A stretch of 64,000 bases of DNA. It comes from Pelodera strongyloides (taxonomy: Eukaryota > Nematoda > Chromadorea > Rhabditida > Rhabditidae). This document shows positions 1 to 10,676 of this stretch, in pieces. The stretch lies in assembly GCA_036852015.1 (NCBI GenBank), contig JAANDG010000196.1:124001-188000 (forward strand), written 5' to 3'. Numbering within the stretch: the first letter of the stretch is position 1; each line of letters begins with the position of its first letter. The notes beneath the pieces were generated by a model. The model was not told the origin of the DNA and searched no databases. It saw only the letters and a program-made list of their open reading frames with translations. Both the position numbers and the translations under genes were made by a program.

Positions 1-2512
1 AGTTCAGCAGAAGAAAACTGGTGTTCCACGGCCAACCAATTACCCAATTGCTCTAAGCATCGACACGTGCCCGGCAAAGTTTGATGCCGTCACTCAAGGT
101 AAGAAGTTTTTTATAGTTTTGGTCTAGTAACCAATCAAGTATTCAATCGTTTACTACATATGCAACTCAATAATGAATAATGATCACAGTCCGAATGGAA
201 AAAAAAAACATGGGTACAGGGTACAGGTATATAGTTGTTTGATTATATAAAGAATAAACATTTGTTGTCAGGTTACAACGGACGGACGTATGTTTTCGCG
301 GGCGAAAAAGTCTACCAAGTGTGGTACGAGAATAATTTGCCGCAGAAGGTGAGATGTGTTGTTCTATTCAAAATATCGGAGCTTGCTCGAGTAACTTGCT
401 ATCAATGTTCGCTCTCATTTGAAGATAGTAAGAAAACTATACATTCCTGCATTTGATATGCAAATTGTGTTCCATTGAGTATCGCGAAGAACAGATGGGA
501 TAATTTGCAAATGCTAATTACGCTTGCTGGTGTCCTGCTATCTGCTAGGTGTCCTGAATATCTGGTCCTGACCCGCGCAGCGCACCGCGTACCCAGTTGC
601 GTACCTAGCCGCGCAGCGCACCAAAAAAAATCGGCGAAACCGGCTGGGTGATATGGGAATACACTTCTCAAGGCGAAATTTCGCGAGCCACGTGTCACAC
701 CGCTTTAAAATAATAATAATTTGTCCAGGCTTCCTACGAGATCGGCGAATTGTTCTCCGGTGGCCCGCGTAAAGTAACAGCCGCGATGACAAACTCCCGA
801 TCTGGCGTTACAGTACTCTTCAGTGGAAGGACGTCTTATAGATTCCGGTGGAGCAGAAAAGCAAAACGTTTCCACGTGAGTCTTTACCGTGATATATAAT
901 AATTTCTTATCTTACGTTCCTCAATAATTACTACCCACGTGTGAAAGTGAAAATCATGTATCGTTAGTATTTCAATGAAATTAATTCAAAATTTTTTTAA
1001 TGCTTTTCTAAAAATTGGAAACGTTTTCAGCTCGCGAAGAACCGTACACCAGCAGAATTGCCTAGAAATATCACCATCACACCGACTCTGGCTTTCGAAT
1101 GGTTCGATGGCAATCAGGTACGATTTTCTAATTTTTTTACTTAAAATAATAATAGTTTCTTCCTTGTCACAAACATAGCGTCAGTAAATTGATATTTTGT
1201 GATGTGAACAGCTTTCTATCGTTTTTTGTCGGTTTGTCACGAATGTTTTTTTAGTTTTCTTTGTCATATTAATAAACAATTAAATCACCTGCTCCCTAGT
1301 CATTTTGTCTTTCTTTTTAGTTGTACAATTCATTTATTTTTAGGTTATCGCAGCTAAGCACCATTTCTACACGTACGATGCGTTCTGGAATTTGCCCACG
1401 TTTAATGGCGAAACAAAAAGGTTATTTTAATTTTCCATGTCGTATGTATACTTTGATATTTGAAACTTTTGTATGAAAGACCCTCAAAAAGCTCTAGAAT
1501 TGAGGCTAAAAAACCCAAAACAAGGACCAATACCGCTTTAAAAGATACACTGCATATAGGTATTGTATATTGTCACTTAAAAATCTGTGTCGCTATTGGC
1601 TCCAATATCCATACTTCTATAAAGTTATATTTATTGTCTGAATCGTTTTTTACACCAAGACTTGTGAGACATATCGTTGGCAGTTGCAAGGCTGGGCATA
1701 AATGATTTACCCATTTACCATTGAGAACCTTGACTTGACAATGTCCGGAGGAGTTAAAGGGACAGGCCCATCAAATTAAACCTATATTTACGATACGTCC
1801 ATAGTGACTATCAAGCATTTTTATTACAATATATACAAACTAAATTTCACCATTATTCGCCCTAGACAACTTTTTTTCCAATGCTCTCTGCTCAAATGTA
1901 TACCATAAAACTGCAGATTTCAAAGCTATATATGCAAATTTTAATCGCATTATAATTTCACGATAAATTTGCATTGACGACAAGGATATTTGCGGCTCTA
2001 CGGTATACATTTGAGCAGAGCGCATCGGAAAAAAGTTTTCAATGACAAATAAATGTGAAATTTAGTTTGTATATATTGTAATAAAAATGCTTGATAGTCA
2101 CTATGGACGTATCGTAAATATAGGTTTACTTTGATGGGCCTGTCCCTTTAAGCTTTGGTCTCACTAGTGAGTCCGATGCACGTACATATATTTTTGTATT
2201 ATTCTTCCTGAATAACATAATAACTTCAGATATTTCCCAAATCTTCCCCGTGACCTCATCGGAATGTCGTACTCTGGAGGAGATACTATTTTGATGTACA
2301 CGTCGAGTAATAAAGTCAAGGTATGTTTGAGCATATAATAAACATCATCATTACGGTAGACGACGGCTACTGTTGTAGCGATCACACATATTATTTAAGG
2401 TAACTCCTCAGTTTAAAAAAAATTTCATCCCGTTCAGGTGTACAACACGAAGAAATATCGCGTCGTGCAAGAGTACCCGATCAAGATTGGAGAGTACGTG
2501 GGATGTTTGTAA
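1..2512 (+). CDS. hemopexin-domain protein, C-terminal part (7 exons, 5' end outside window)
   Basis: Exons at 1-98, 272-348, 729-875, 1031-1117, 1344-1420, 2230-2320 and 2438-2512 join in one frame (intron phases 1,0,0,0,2,0), each with GT donor and AG acceptor, and end in TAA at 2510. The product (about 215 residues here) is a four-bladed hemopexin-like domain. Blade 1 starts with DTCPAKFDAV and YNGRTYVFAGEKVYQVW across exons 1-2. Blade 2 is exon 3 (FSGRTSYRFRW). Blade 3 is exons 4-5 and blade 4 exons 6-7. A Cys opens blade 1 and another lies two residues before the stop, the classical pair that closes the propeller by a disulfide. Such domains bind matrix or protease partners in matrix metalloproteinases and related secreted proteins. 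No catalytic domain is visible because the 5' part is outside, so it may be a metalloproteinase or a stand-alone hemopexin-like protein. A 390-bp TTAA element lies in the last large intron. Confidence 0.82.
1758..2147. mobile_element. TTAA-flanked near-complete palindrome (family T1)
   Basis: The element starts AGGGACAGGCCCATCAAA and ends with its complement. It is bordered by TTAA at 1754-1757 and 2148-2151. Nearly the whole 390 bp folds back on itself. It sits inside an intron of the hemopexin gene. A second copy is at 47098-47474. TTAA targets are known for piggyBac and Kolobok-type transposases, but no transposase is present, so it is non-autonomous. Confidence 0.8.
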
Positions 2513-2791
2513 TTCTAATGTATTAATTCTGGAAAACGAGCTGTCTTGCTTTGGTGGATACCACTGGCAACCATTCTCAGCTTCTAGGTACCTAAACTCC
2601 CAGCGCAACCGCAGCATAGGTTAGTACCAAATTTAGGGTTCATTTAGAATCTTATTGTTAGCAGGTAGAGTTACATTTGGTAACTTCCCCACATAGTTCA
2701 TTGTTAACAATGTTTCAACAGGTTATCTTATAGTTCATTCGTACACTTTAGTTTTTTATGGAATTTTTTGTCCTAATTTTTTAGTTTTATC
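2513..2791. other. 3' flank of hemopexin gene, no gene seen
   Basis: AT-rich sequence after the stop codon. No canonical AATAAA is evident close to the stop, and there is no coding signal. Confidence 0.5.
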
Positions 2792-2902
2792 GCATTTTTA
2801 TGGTTTTATTCCATACTCAGATGTTTTTCAATCCACAATGCTTGCCTTTTATTTACTACTTATTTTATAGAAGTAACTGTGTTTAACGCATTGTATTAAT
2901 AA

Positions 2903-3031
2903 AGCGATATAGCACCTGGTTTTGAAACGTATGCTGGACGACAGCAATCCCATGTATTATATGCACACATGTGAGCACACAATAGAACTAGTGAATGTCC
3001 ATCACGTTTCAAAATCGCGTGCAATATCGCT
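2903..3031. mobile_element. MITE of the AGCGATAT family (T2)
   Basis: Imperfect terminal inverted repeats begin AGCGATATAGCACCTGGTTT and end with the matching complement ...ATATCGCT. The right flank is TTAA and the left is ATAA, a decayed TTAA. Related copies are at 21557-21719, 47596-47771 and 48141-48290. Confidence 0.65.
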
Positions 3032-3922
3032 TTAAAATTGGTTTTGTAGCAATAATATTAAATTATTTGTAGTAGAAATATCAAAACACGTCTCAATTCT
3101 GTTTCTCAGGAGCGGTTTTTTTCCATGACTTTTTTTGCTCTAATTGATCTTCACTTTTTTATGTTTATTTTATAATTTTAAGTTATATTTTCCCTTAAAT
3201 TTTATTTTATTTTTGTAGTTGAAAACACTAACGCTTGACACATATTCTATCCACTGCCTAATTATTTAGTCTTCCACTCGTGTGTTCTGTTTGTATGACT
3301 CCGGTGCATTTTAAAAGTCTATTTTATTTATATTTTATTATTTTATTATTTTTTTGTGTTTCTGTTAATTATTTTCTAACATGAAATTTATGATTAGTAT
3401 GTAAGTAAGTTCATCTTCCAATTTTTTTATTTAGTTTCAGATTTCTGTACTAATTTTACTCCCGAAATTCGGAAACTATTTTCGATTATGATATTTATTT
3501 GAAGTATTATTTCCCTATACATATTTTGTTCTACTTTTATGTTAATCCTCCTTTAGTATATTATTACAGTTGATTTCGTCTATTATTTGCCCTTTCCCAA
3601 TATAAGCGTTGTTTAATTTTTATTTTACAATTATCGTGATTTCCTGATTCCTGATTTTATTTATAAATAAATGTTGTCAGATTGCTTCCAAAGGCTCGGC
3701 CATACACATATCGACATCTGTTTTTTTTGTATATCACTATTTATATGTATGTCTAGCCTGATTGACAGACAAGTAATGAGACAGAAAATGAGAGGTAAAC
3801 ACGCCTAAAATCTATGGTAGTTCCACTAATTTGAGTGTTACATATATGTATAGTGCCGTTTTCTCAGTAGTTTCTGAAATTCTTCATTTTTGCAGAAGTA
3901 AATTTGTAAATTCAGCAAATCT

Positions 3923-4083
3923 TTTTTCCATGTGCCTGACCTTACTAGTAGAGGGGGAGTTGTTTTGATACTGATCAGGTAATTAATATGCAAATAATCT
4001 AAGTTTTTTCCATGTGCCTGACCATAGTAGAGTAGGAGTTGTTTTAATGATGATCAGGTAATTAATATGCAAATATTCTAATT
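3923..4083 (+). repeat. tandem 81-bp duplication
   Basis: Two adjacent copies of about 81 bp, each starting TTTTTTCCATGTGCCTGACC and ending near TTAATATGCAAAT. The other copy of the segmental duplication (22750-22830) has only one unit, so the doubling arose after the segment was copied, or was lost there. Confidence 0.75.
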
Positions 4084-4913
4084 ACCCAACAAATTGCTTA
4101 CCCTTTTTGTGACGTAAATGTCTAGTGTGAATGTACCTTCAAACTTCCTCCTTGTCTCATTTCCTCTTCGAAGTATGAAGGTAATTAAGATAATTGTTTC
4201 CTTCTTCAATCGGCATGATATAACGTAAAATCCACAAAGCTCGAACTCCACCAACGCCCCAACTTTTTTTCAAAAGCCTATTTTTTCATATACCCATTTA
4301 GTTCACACCACTTTTCTGTAAATTTCGCATCCAATGAGAAAAAGCGAAAAAAAAAACTATTTGCTGCATCTATATAATAAGTAAAACCATGCAAAAAACA
4401 AATGTTGAGGAAAAAACTTATATTCCTAATCCTACTCCTGTATTCCTAATCCTGTATTCTCCTGCACTCAACTTTGTCTCTTCGCCTACACCGAAAAATA
4501 TACACATTAATGATGCTGTCATTATGCATTCAATTTGTCACTGGATAGGTATTTGAGCTACTAATTTTACAATTTTACAATTGTATATATTGTGCACATG
4601 GCAGCATCTTCATCAAAAGGCGGATTTTATTTGCAACACATTACAAAGAGACGTAACGGCCGCTTTCTGAAATGTATCATGGACAATTTTTTTATTCTAA
4701 TCATACTCATTTGCATATGATGAATGAGAATATAGTTTCCAAATTTAGTTTCAAAAACCGCCTATTATAACGCTTTGGATCGTCTTATTTTGGCTTAGCT
4801 TGTATTCACTAATTGACATTCTCGAGCTGAAAGATCAAAACTGATGTGGAGCTCCTCTGGCAAATCGACACGTGCTGGACATATATTTTTCATGGAGCTG
4901 AGCTTTCCTAATT

Positions 4914-5167
4914 ATATTTTACTAACATATTATATTTTTACTAACATGCTTTTCCATTAGTCGATTTGAAATTGAAGGTTTGATTTTAACTCGGAAATAA
5001 CTGCGGTTTGTATGTGTTTTATTCTCTTTAAAAAAAAGTTCTGATTCATTGGTGACAGTGTTTGCCTTTTTTTTCTCATAAATTTAGATGCTTGTTACTG
5101 CGTGTAAATTAATCGACAAGTTGAGGATAAAGTTGGAAAAGCTGCTGACTTGGACTCGGTTCAACCT
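4914..5167. other. no gene seen
   Basis: AT-rich spacer between the segmental duplication and the minisatellite. Confidence 0.5.
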
Positions 5168-8100
5168 TGCTGTAGTCGTATGTCATACTGTAGTTGCTTG
5201 GTCTCGGCATTGCTGTGTCTTATGTCATACTGTAGTTGCTTGGACTCGGCATTGCTGTGTCTTATGTCATACTGTAGTTGCTTGGACTCGGCATTGCTGT
5301 GTATTATGTCGTACTGTAGTTGCTAGTACTCAGCATTGCTGTAGTCGTATGTCATACTGTAGTTGCTACTTGCTAGTCTGTCGCTGTAGTTGCTTGTCTC
5401 GGCATTGCTGTGTCTTATGTCATACTGTAGTTGCTTGGACTCGGCATTGCTGTGTATTATGTCGTACTGTAGTTGCTAGTACTCAGCATTGCTGTAGTCG
5501 TATGTCATACTGTAGTTGCTTGGTCTCGGCATTGCTGTGTCTTATGTCGTGCTGTAGTTGCTTATACTCAGCATTGCTGTAGTCGTATGTCATACTGTAG
5601 TTGCTTGGTCTCGGCATTGTTGTGTCTTATGTCGTGCTGTAGTTGCTTGTACTCAGCATTGCTGTAGTCGTATGTCATACTGTAGTTGCTTGGTCTCGGC
5701 ATTGCTGTGTCTTATGTCGTGCTGTGGTTGCTTGTACACAGCATTGCTGTAGTCGTATGTCATACTGTAGTTTTTTGGTCTCGGCATTGCTGTGTCTTAT
5801 GTCGTGCTGTAGCTGCTTGTACTCAGCATTGCTGTATTCGTATGTCATACTGTAGTTGCTTGGTCTCGGCATTGCTGTGTCTTATGTCGTGCTGTAGTTG
5901 CTTGTACTCAGCATTGCTGTAGTCGTATGTCATACTGTAGTTGCTTGGTCTCGGCATTGCTGTGTCTTATGTCGTGCTGTAGTTGCTTGTACTCAGCATT
6001 GCTGTAGTCGTATGTCATACTGTAGTTGCTTGGTCTCGGCATTGCTGTGTCTTTATGTCGTGCTGTAGTTGCTTGTACTCAGCATTGCTGTAGTCGTATG
6101 TCATACTGTAGTTGCTTGGTCTCGGCATTGCTGTGTCTTATGTCGTGCTGTAGTTGCTTGTACTCAGCATTGCTGTAGTCGTATGTCATACTGTAGTTGC
6201 TTGGTCTCGGCATTGCTGTGTCTTATGTCGTGCTGTAGTTGCTTGTACTCAGCATTGCTGTAGTCGTATGTCATACTGTAGTTGCTTGGTCTCGGCATTG
6301 CTGTGTCTTATGTCGTGCTGTAGTTGCTTGTACTCAGCATTGCTGTAGTCGTATGTCATACTGTAGTTGCTTGGTCTCGGCATTGCTGTGTCTTATGTCG
6401 TGCTGTAGTTGCTTGTACTCAGCATTGCTGTAGTCGTATGTCATACTGTAGTTGCTTGGTCTCGGCATTGCTGTGTCTTATGTCGTGTTGTAGTTGCTTG
6501 TACTCAGCATTGCTGTAGTCGTATGTCATACTGTAGTTGCTTGGTCTCGGCATTGCTGTGTCTTATGTCGTGCTGTAGTTGCTTGTACTCAGCATTGCTG
6601 TAGTCGTATGTCATACTGTAGTTGCTTGCTCAGCATTGCTGTAGTCTGTATACGTAGCTTGGTCTCGGCATTGCTGTGTCTTATGTCGTGCTGTAGTTGC
6701 TTGTACTCAGCATTGCTGTAGTCGTATGTCATACTGTAGTTGCTTGGTCTCGGCATTGCTGTGTCTTATGTCGTGCTGTAGTTGCTTGTACTCAGCATTG
6801 CTGTAGTCGTATGTCATACTGTAGTTGCTTGGTCTCGGCATTGCTGTGTCTTATGTCGTGCTGTAGTTGCTTGTACTCAGCATTGCTGTAGTCGTATGTC
6901 ATACTGTAGTTGCTTGGTCTCGGCATTGCTGTGTCTTATGTCGTGCTGTAGTTGCTTGTACTCAGCATTGCTGTAGTCGTATGTCATACTGTAGTTGCTT
7001 GGTCTCGGCATTGCTGTGTCTTATGTCGTGCTGTAGTTGCTTGTACTCAGCATTGCTGTAGTCGTATGTCATACTGTAGTTGCTTGGTCTCGGCATTGCT
7101 GTGTCTTATGTCGTGCTGTAGTTGCTTGTACTCAGCATTGCTGTAGTCGTATGTCATACTGTAGTTGCTTGGTCTCGGCATTGCTGTGTCTTATGTCGTG
7201 CTGTAGTTGCTTGTACTCAGCATTGCTGTAGTCGTATGTCATACTGTAGTTGCTTGGTCTCGGCATTGCTGTGTCTTATGTCGTGCTGTAGTTGCTTGTA
7301 CTCAGCATTGCTGTAGTCGTATGTCATACTGTAGTTGCTTGGTCTCGGCATTGCTGTGTCTTATGTCGTGCTGTAGTTGCTTGTACTCAGCATTGCTGTA
7401 GTCGTATGTCATACTGTAGTTGCTTGGTCTCGGCATTGCTGTGTCTTATGTCGTGCTGTAGTTGCTTGTACTCAGCATTGCTGTAGTCGTATGTCATACT
7501 GTAGTTGCTTGGTCTCGGCATTGCTGTGTCTTATGTCGTGCTGTAGTTGCTTGTACTCAGCATTGCTGTAGTCGTATGTCATACTGTAGTTGCTTGGTCT
7601 CGGCATTGCTGTGTCTTATGTCGTGCTGTAGTTGCTTGTACTCAGCATTGCTGTAGTCGTATGTCATACTGTAGTTGCTTGGTCTCGGCATTGCTGTGTC
7701 TTATGTCGTGCTGTAGTTGCTTGTACTCAGCATTGCTGTAGTCGTATGTCATACTGTAGTTGCTTGGTCTCGGCATTGCTGTGTCTTATGTCGTGCTGTA
7801 GTTGCTTGTACTCAGCATTGCTGTAGTCGTATGTCATACTGTAGTTGCTTGGTCTCGGCATTGCTGTGTCTTATGTCGTGCTGTAGTTGCTTGTACTCAG
7901 CATTGCTGTAGTCGTATGTCATACTGTAGTTGCTTGGTCTCGGCATTGCTGTGTCTTATGTCGTGCTGTAGTTGCTTGTACTCAGCATTGCTGTAGTCGT
8001 ATGTCATACTGTAGTTGCTTGGTCTCGGCATTGCTGTGTCTTATGTCGTGCTGTAGTTGCTTGTACTCAGCATTGCTGTAGTCGTATGTCATACTGTAGT

Positions 8101-10057
8101 TGCTTGGTCTCGGCATTGCTGTGTCTTATGTCGTGCTGTAGTTGCTTGTACTCAGCATTGCTGTAGTCGTATGTCATACTGTAGTTGCTTGGTCTCGGCA
8201 TTGCTGTGTCTTATGTCGTGCTGTAGTTGCTTGTACTCAGCATTGCTGTAGTCGTATGTCATACTGTAGTTGCTTGGTCTCGGCATTGCTGTGTCTTATG
8301 TCGTGTTGTAGTTGCTTGTACTCAGCATTGCTGTAGTCGTATGTCATACTGTAGTTGCTTGGTCTCGGCATTGCTGTGTCTTATGTCGTGCTGTAGTTGC
8401 TTGTACTCAGCATTGCTGTAGTCGTATGTCATACTGTAGTTGCTTGGTCTCGGCATTGCTGTGTCTTATGTCGTGTTGTAGTTGCTTGTACTCAGCATTG
8501 CTGTAGTCGTTCGTATGTCATACTGTAGTTGCTTGGTCTCGGCATTGCTGTGTCTTATGTCGTGCTGTAGTTGCTTGTACTCAGCATTGCTGTAGTCGTA
8601 TGTCATACTGTAGTTGCTTGGTCTCGGCATTGCTGTGTCTTATGTCGTGCTGTAGTTGCTTGTACTCAGCATTGCTGTAGTCGTATGTCATACTGTAGTT
8701 GCTTGGTCTCGGCATTGCTGTGTCTTATGTCGTGCTGTAGTTGCTTGTACTCAGCATTGCTGTAGTCGTATGTCATACTGTAGTTGCTTGGTCTCGGCAT
8801 TGCTGTGTCTTATGTCGTGCTGTAGTTGCTTGTACTCAGCATTGCTGTAGTCGTATGTCATACTGTAGTTGCTTGGTCTCGGCATTGCTGTGTCTTATGT
8901 CGTGCTGTAGTTGCTTGTACTCAGCATTGCTGTAGTCGTATGTCATACTGTAGTTGCTTGGTCTCGGCATTGCTGTGTCTTATGTCGTGCTGTAGTTGCT
9001 TGTACTCAGCATTGCTGTAGTCGTATGTCATACTGTAGTTGCTTGGTCTCGGCATTGCTGTGTCTTATGTCGTGCTGTAGTTGCTTGTACTCAGCATTGC
9101 TGTAGTCGTATGTCATACTGTAGTTGCTTGGTCTCGGCATTGCTGTGTCTTATGTCGTGCTGTAGTTGCTTGTACTCAGCATTGCTGTAGTCGTATGTCA
9201 TACTGTAGTTGCTTGGTCTCGGCATTGCTGTGTCTTATGTCGTGCTGTAGTTGCTTGTACTCAGCATTGCTGTAGTCGTATGTCATACTGTAGTTGCTTG
9301 GTCTCGGCATTGCTGTGTCTTATGTCGTGCTGTAGTTGCTTGTACTCAGCATTGCTGTAGTCGTATGTCATACTGTAGTTGCTTGGTCTCGGCATTGCTG
9401 TGTCTTATGTCGTGCTGTAGTTGCTTGTACTCAGCATTGCTGTAGTCGTATGTCATACTGTAGTTGCTTGGTCTCGGCATTGCTGTGTCTTATGTCGTGC
9501 TGTAGTTGCTTGTACTCAGTCAGCATTGCTGTAGTCGTATGTCATACTGTAGTTGCTTGGTCTCGGCATTGCTGTGTCTTATGTCGTGCTGTAGTTGCTT
9601 GTACTCAGCATTGCTGTAGTCGTATGTCATACTGTAGTTGCTTGGTCTCGGCATTGCTGTGTCTTATGTCGTGCTGTAGTTGCTTGTACTCAGCATTGCT
9701 GTAGTCGTATGTCATACTGTAGTTGCTTGGTCTCGGCATTGCTGTGTCTTATGTCGTGCTGTAGTTGCTTGTACTCAGTATTGCTGTGTCAGTCATTGCT
9801 TGTACTCAGCATTGCTGTAGTCGTATGTCATACTGTAGTTGCTTGGTCTCGGCATTGCTGTGTCTTATGTCGTGCTGTAGTTGCTTATACTCAGCATTGC
9901 TGTAGTCGTATGTCATACTGTAGTTGCTTGGTCTCGGCATTGCTGTGTCTTATGTCGTACTGTAGTTGCTTGTACTCAGCATTGATGTAGTCGTATGTCA
10001 TATTGTAGTTGCTTGGACTCAGTCAGCATTGCTGTAGTCGTATGTCATACTGTAGTT
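5168..10057. repeat. 85-bp minisatellite, about 57 units
   Basis: The unit is a dimer of related 42- and 43-bp halves. One half contains TTGGTCTCGGCATTGCTGTG and the other TTGTACTCAGCATTGCTGTA, and both begin with (A/G)CTGTAGTTGC. Units from about 6069 to 9500 are nearly all identical. Divergent units and partial units cluster at the edges (5168-5900 and 9770-10057), with internal irregular units near 6625-6660, 8510, 9518 and 9780. The period is not a multiple of three, so the many 64-codon ORFs are an artefact that recurs in rotating frames. Confidence 0.97.
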
Positions 10058-10676
10058 CCCCAACGTGACAGCTGTTTGACAAAGAATAACTGGCAAGATT
10101 TCTTTACGTCAGTGAAGCTCACTGAACAATGCGGTTTATATATTGGAAAATGATTTGTTAATTTTTAAAATTTGATAACATATAACGTAATTGCACTATG
10201 ACTATGCACTGTGAGTGCTGCACAGAGATTTCATTAATATGAATACTTGTAAATTCCTATAGGACTTACGATTGCAATAGTGAAAAGAAAGCGTTGTTGA
10301 TATTTATAGATTCTGTGAACTCTCTGTACATACAGGTGCTGGAATTTATTAAAAGTGAATATTAGTGAGCGACTACCTTTTTCTGAATCCAAGAAAAATC
10401 ACAAATTGCGTATTATCCACTTATTCCCAAAGCGAAATTCGTTTTGTAAAGCAAATATTGTTATCATTTGATGGCAACAGTCTTGCACAATTCCAAATTA
10501 TTATTTCTAATTGCAGACTGTATGTATACGATAGGGGGTACCGAGAAATTGTGTGCTTTCTAGGAAGATATTATTTTCTAATTAAACGTCTTTGTTGCTG
10601 GCCTCTTTAAGTATACTCGCATCGGAATATAGGTTCTCCAACCTGAAATTTGCATCATTAATATAAGGAACAATAA
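10058..10676. other. no gene seen
   Basis: AT-rich spacer between the minisatellite and the 3' end of the C6 gene. It contains an 81-codon ORF at 10365-10610 of random composition and nothing else recognisable. Confidence 0.5.

Larger units (their letters stand above)
2792..4913 (+). repeat. 2.1-kb segmental duplication, copy 1
   Basis: This stretch aligns along its length, in the same orientation, with 21461-23805, differing by scattered substitutions and a few indels. Both copies contain the same short MITE near the left end, so the segment was copied after that insertion. No ORF of note. The ends show no clear inverted repeats, LTRs or target duplication, so the element type is unknown. 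Confidence 0.8.

Noticed and set aside
5088..9990. Dozens of near-identical 64-codon ORFs rich in Cys/Ser/Leu
   Set aside because: They are frame-rotating readings of the 85-bp minisatellite and end at the same repeat stop each time. No gene structure.
5168..10057. CRISPR array
   Set aside because: No constant repeat with variable spacers. The whole 85-bp unit is repeated, and the host is a eukaryote.
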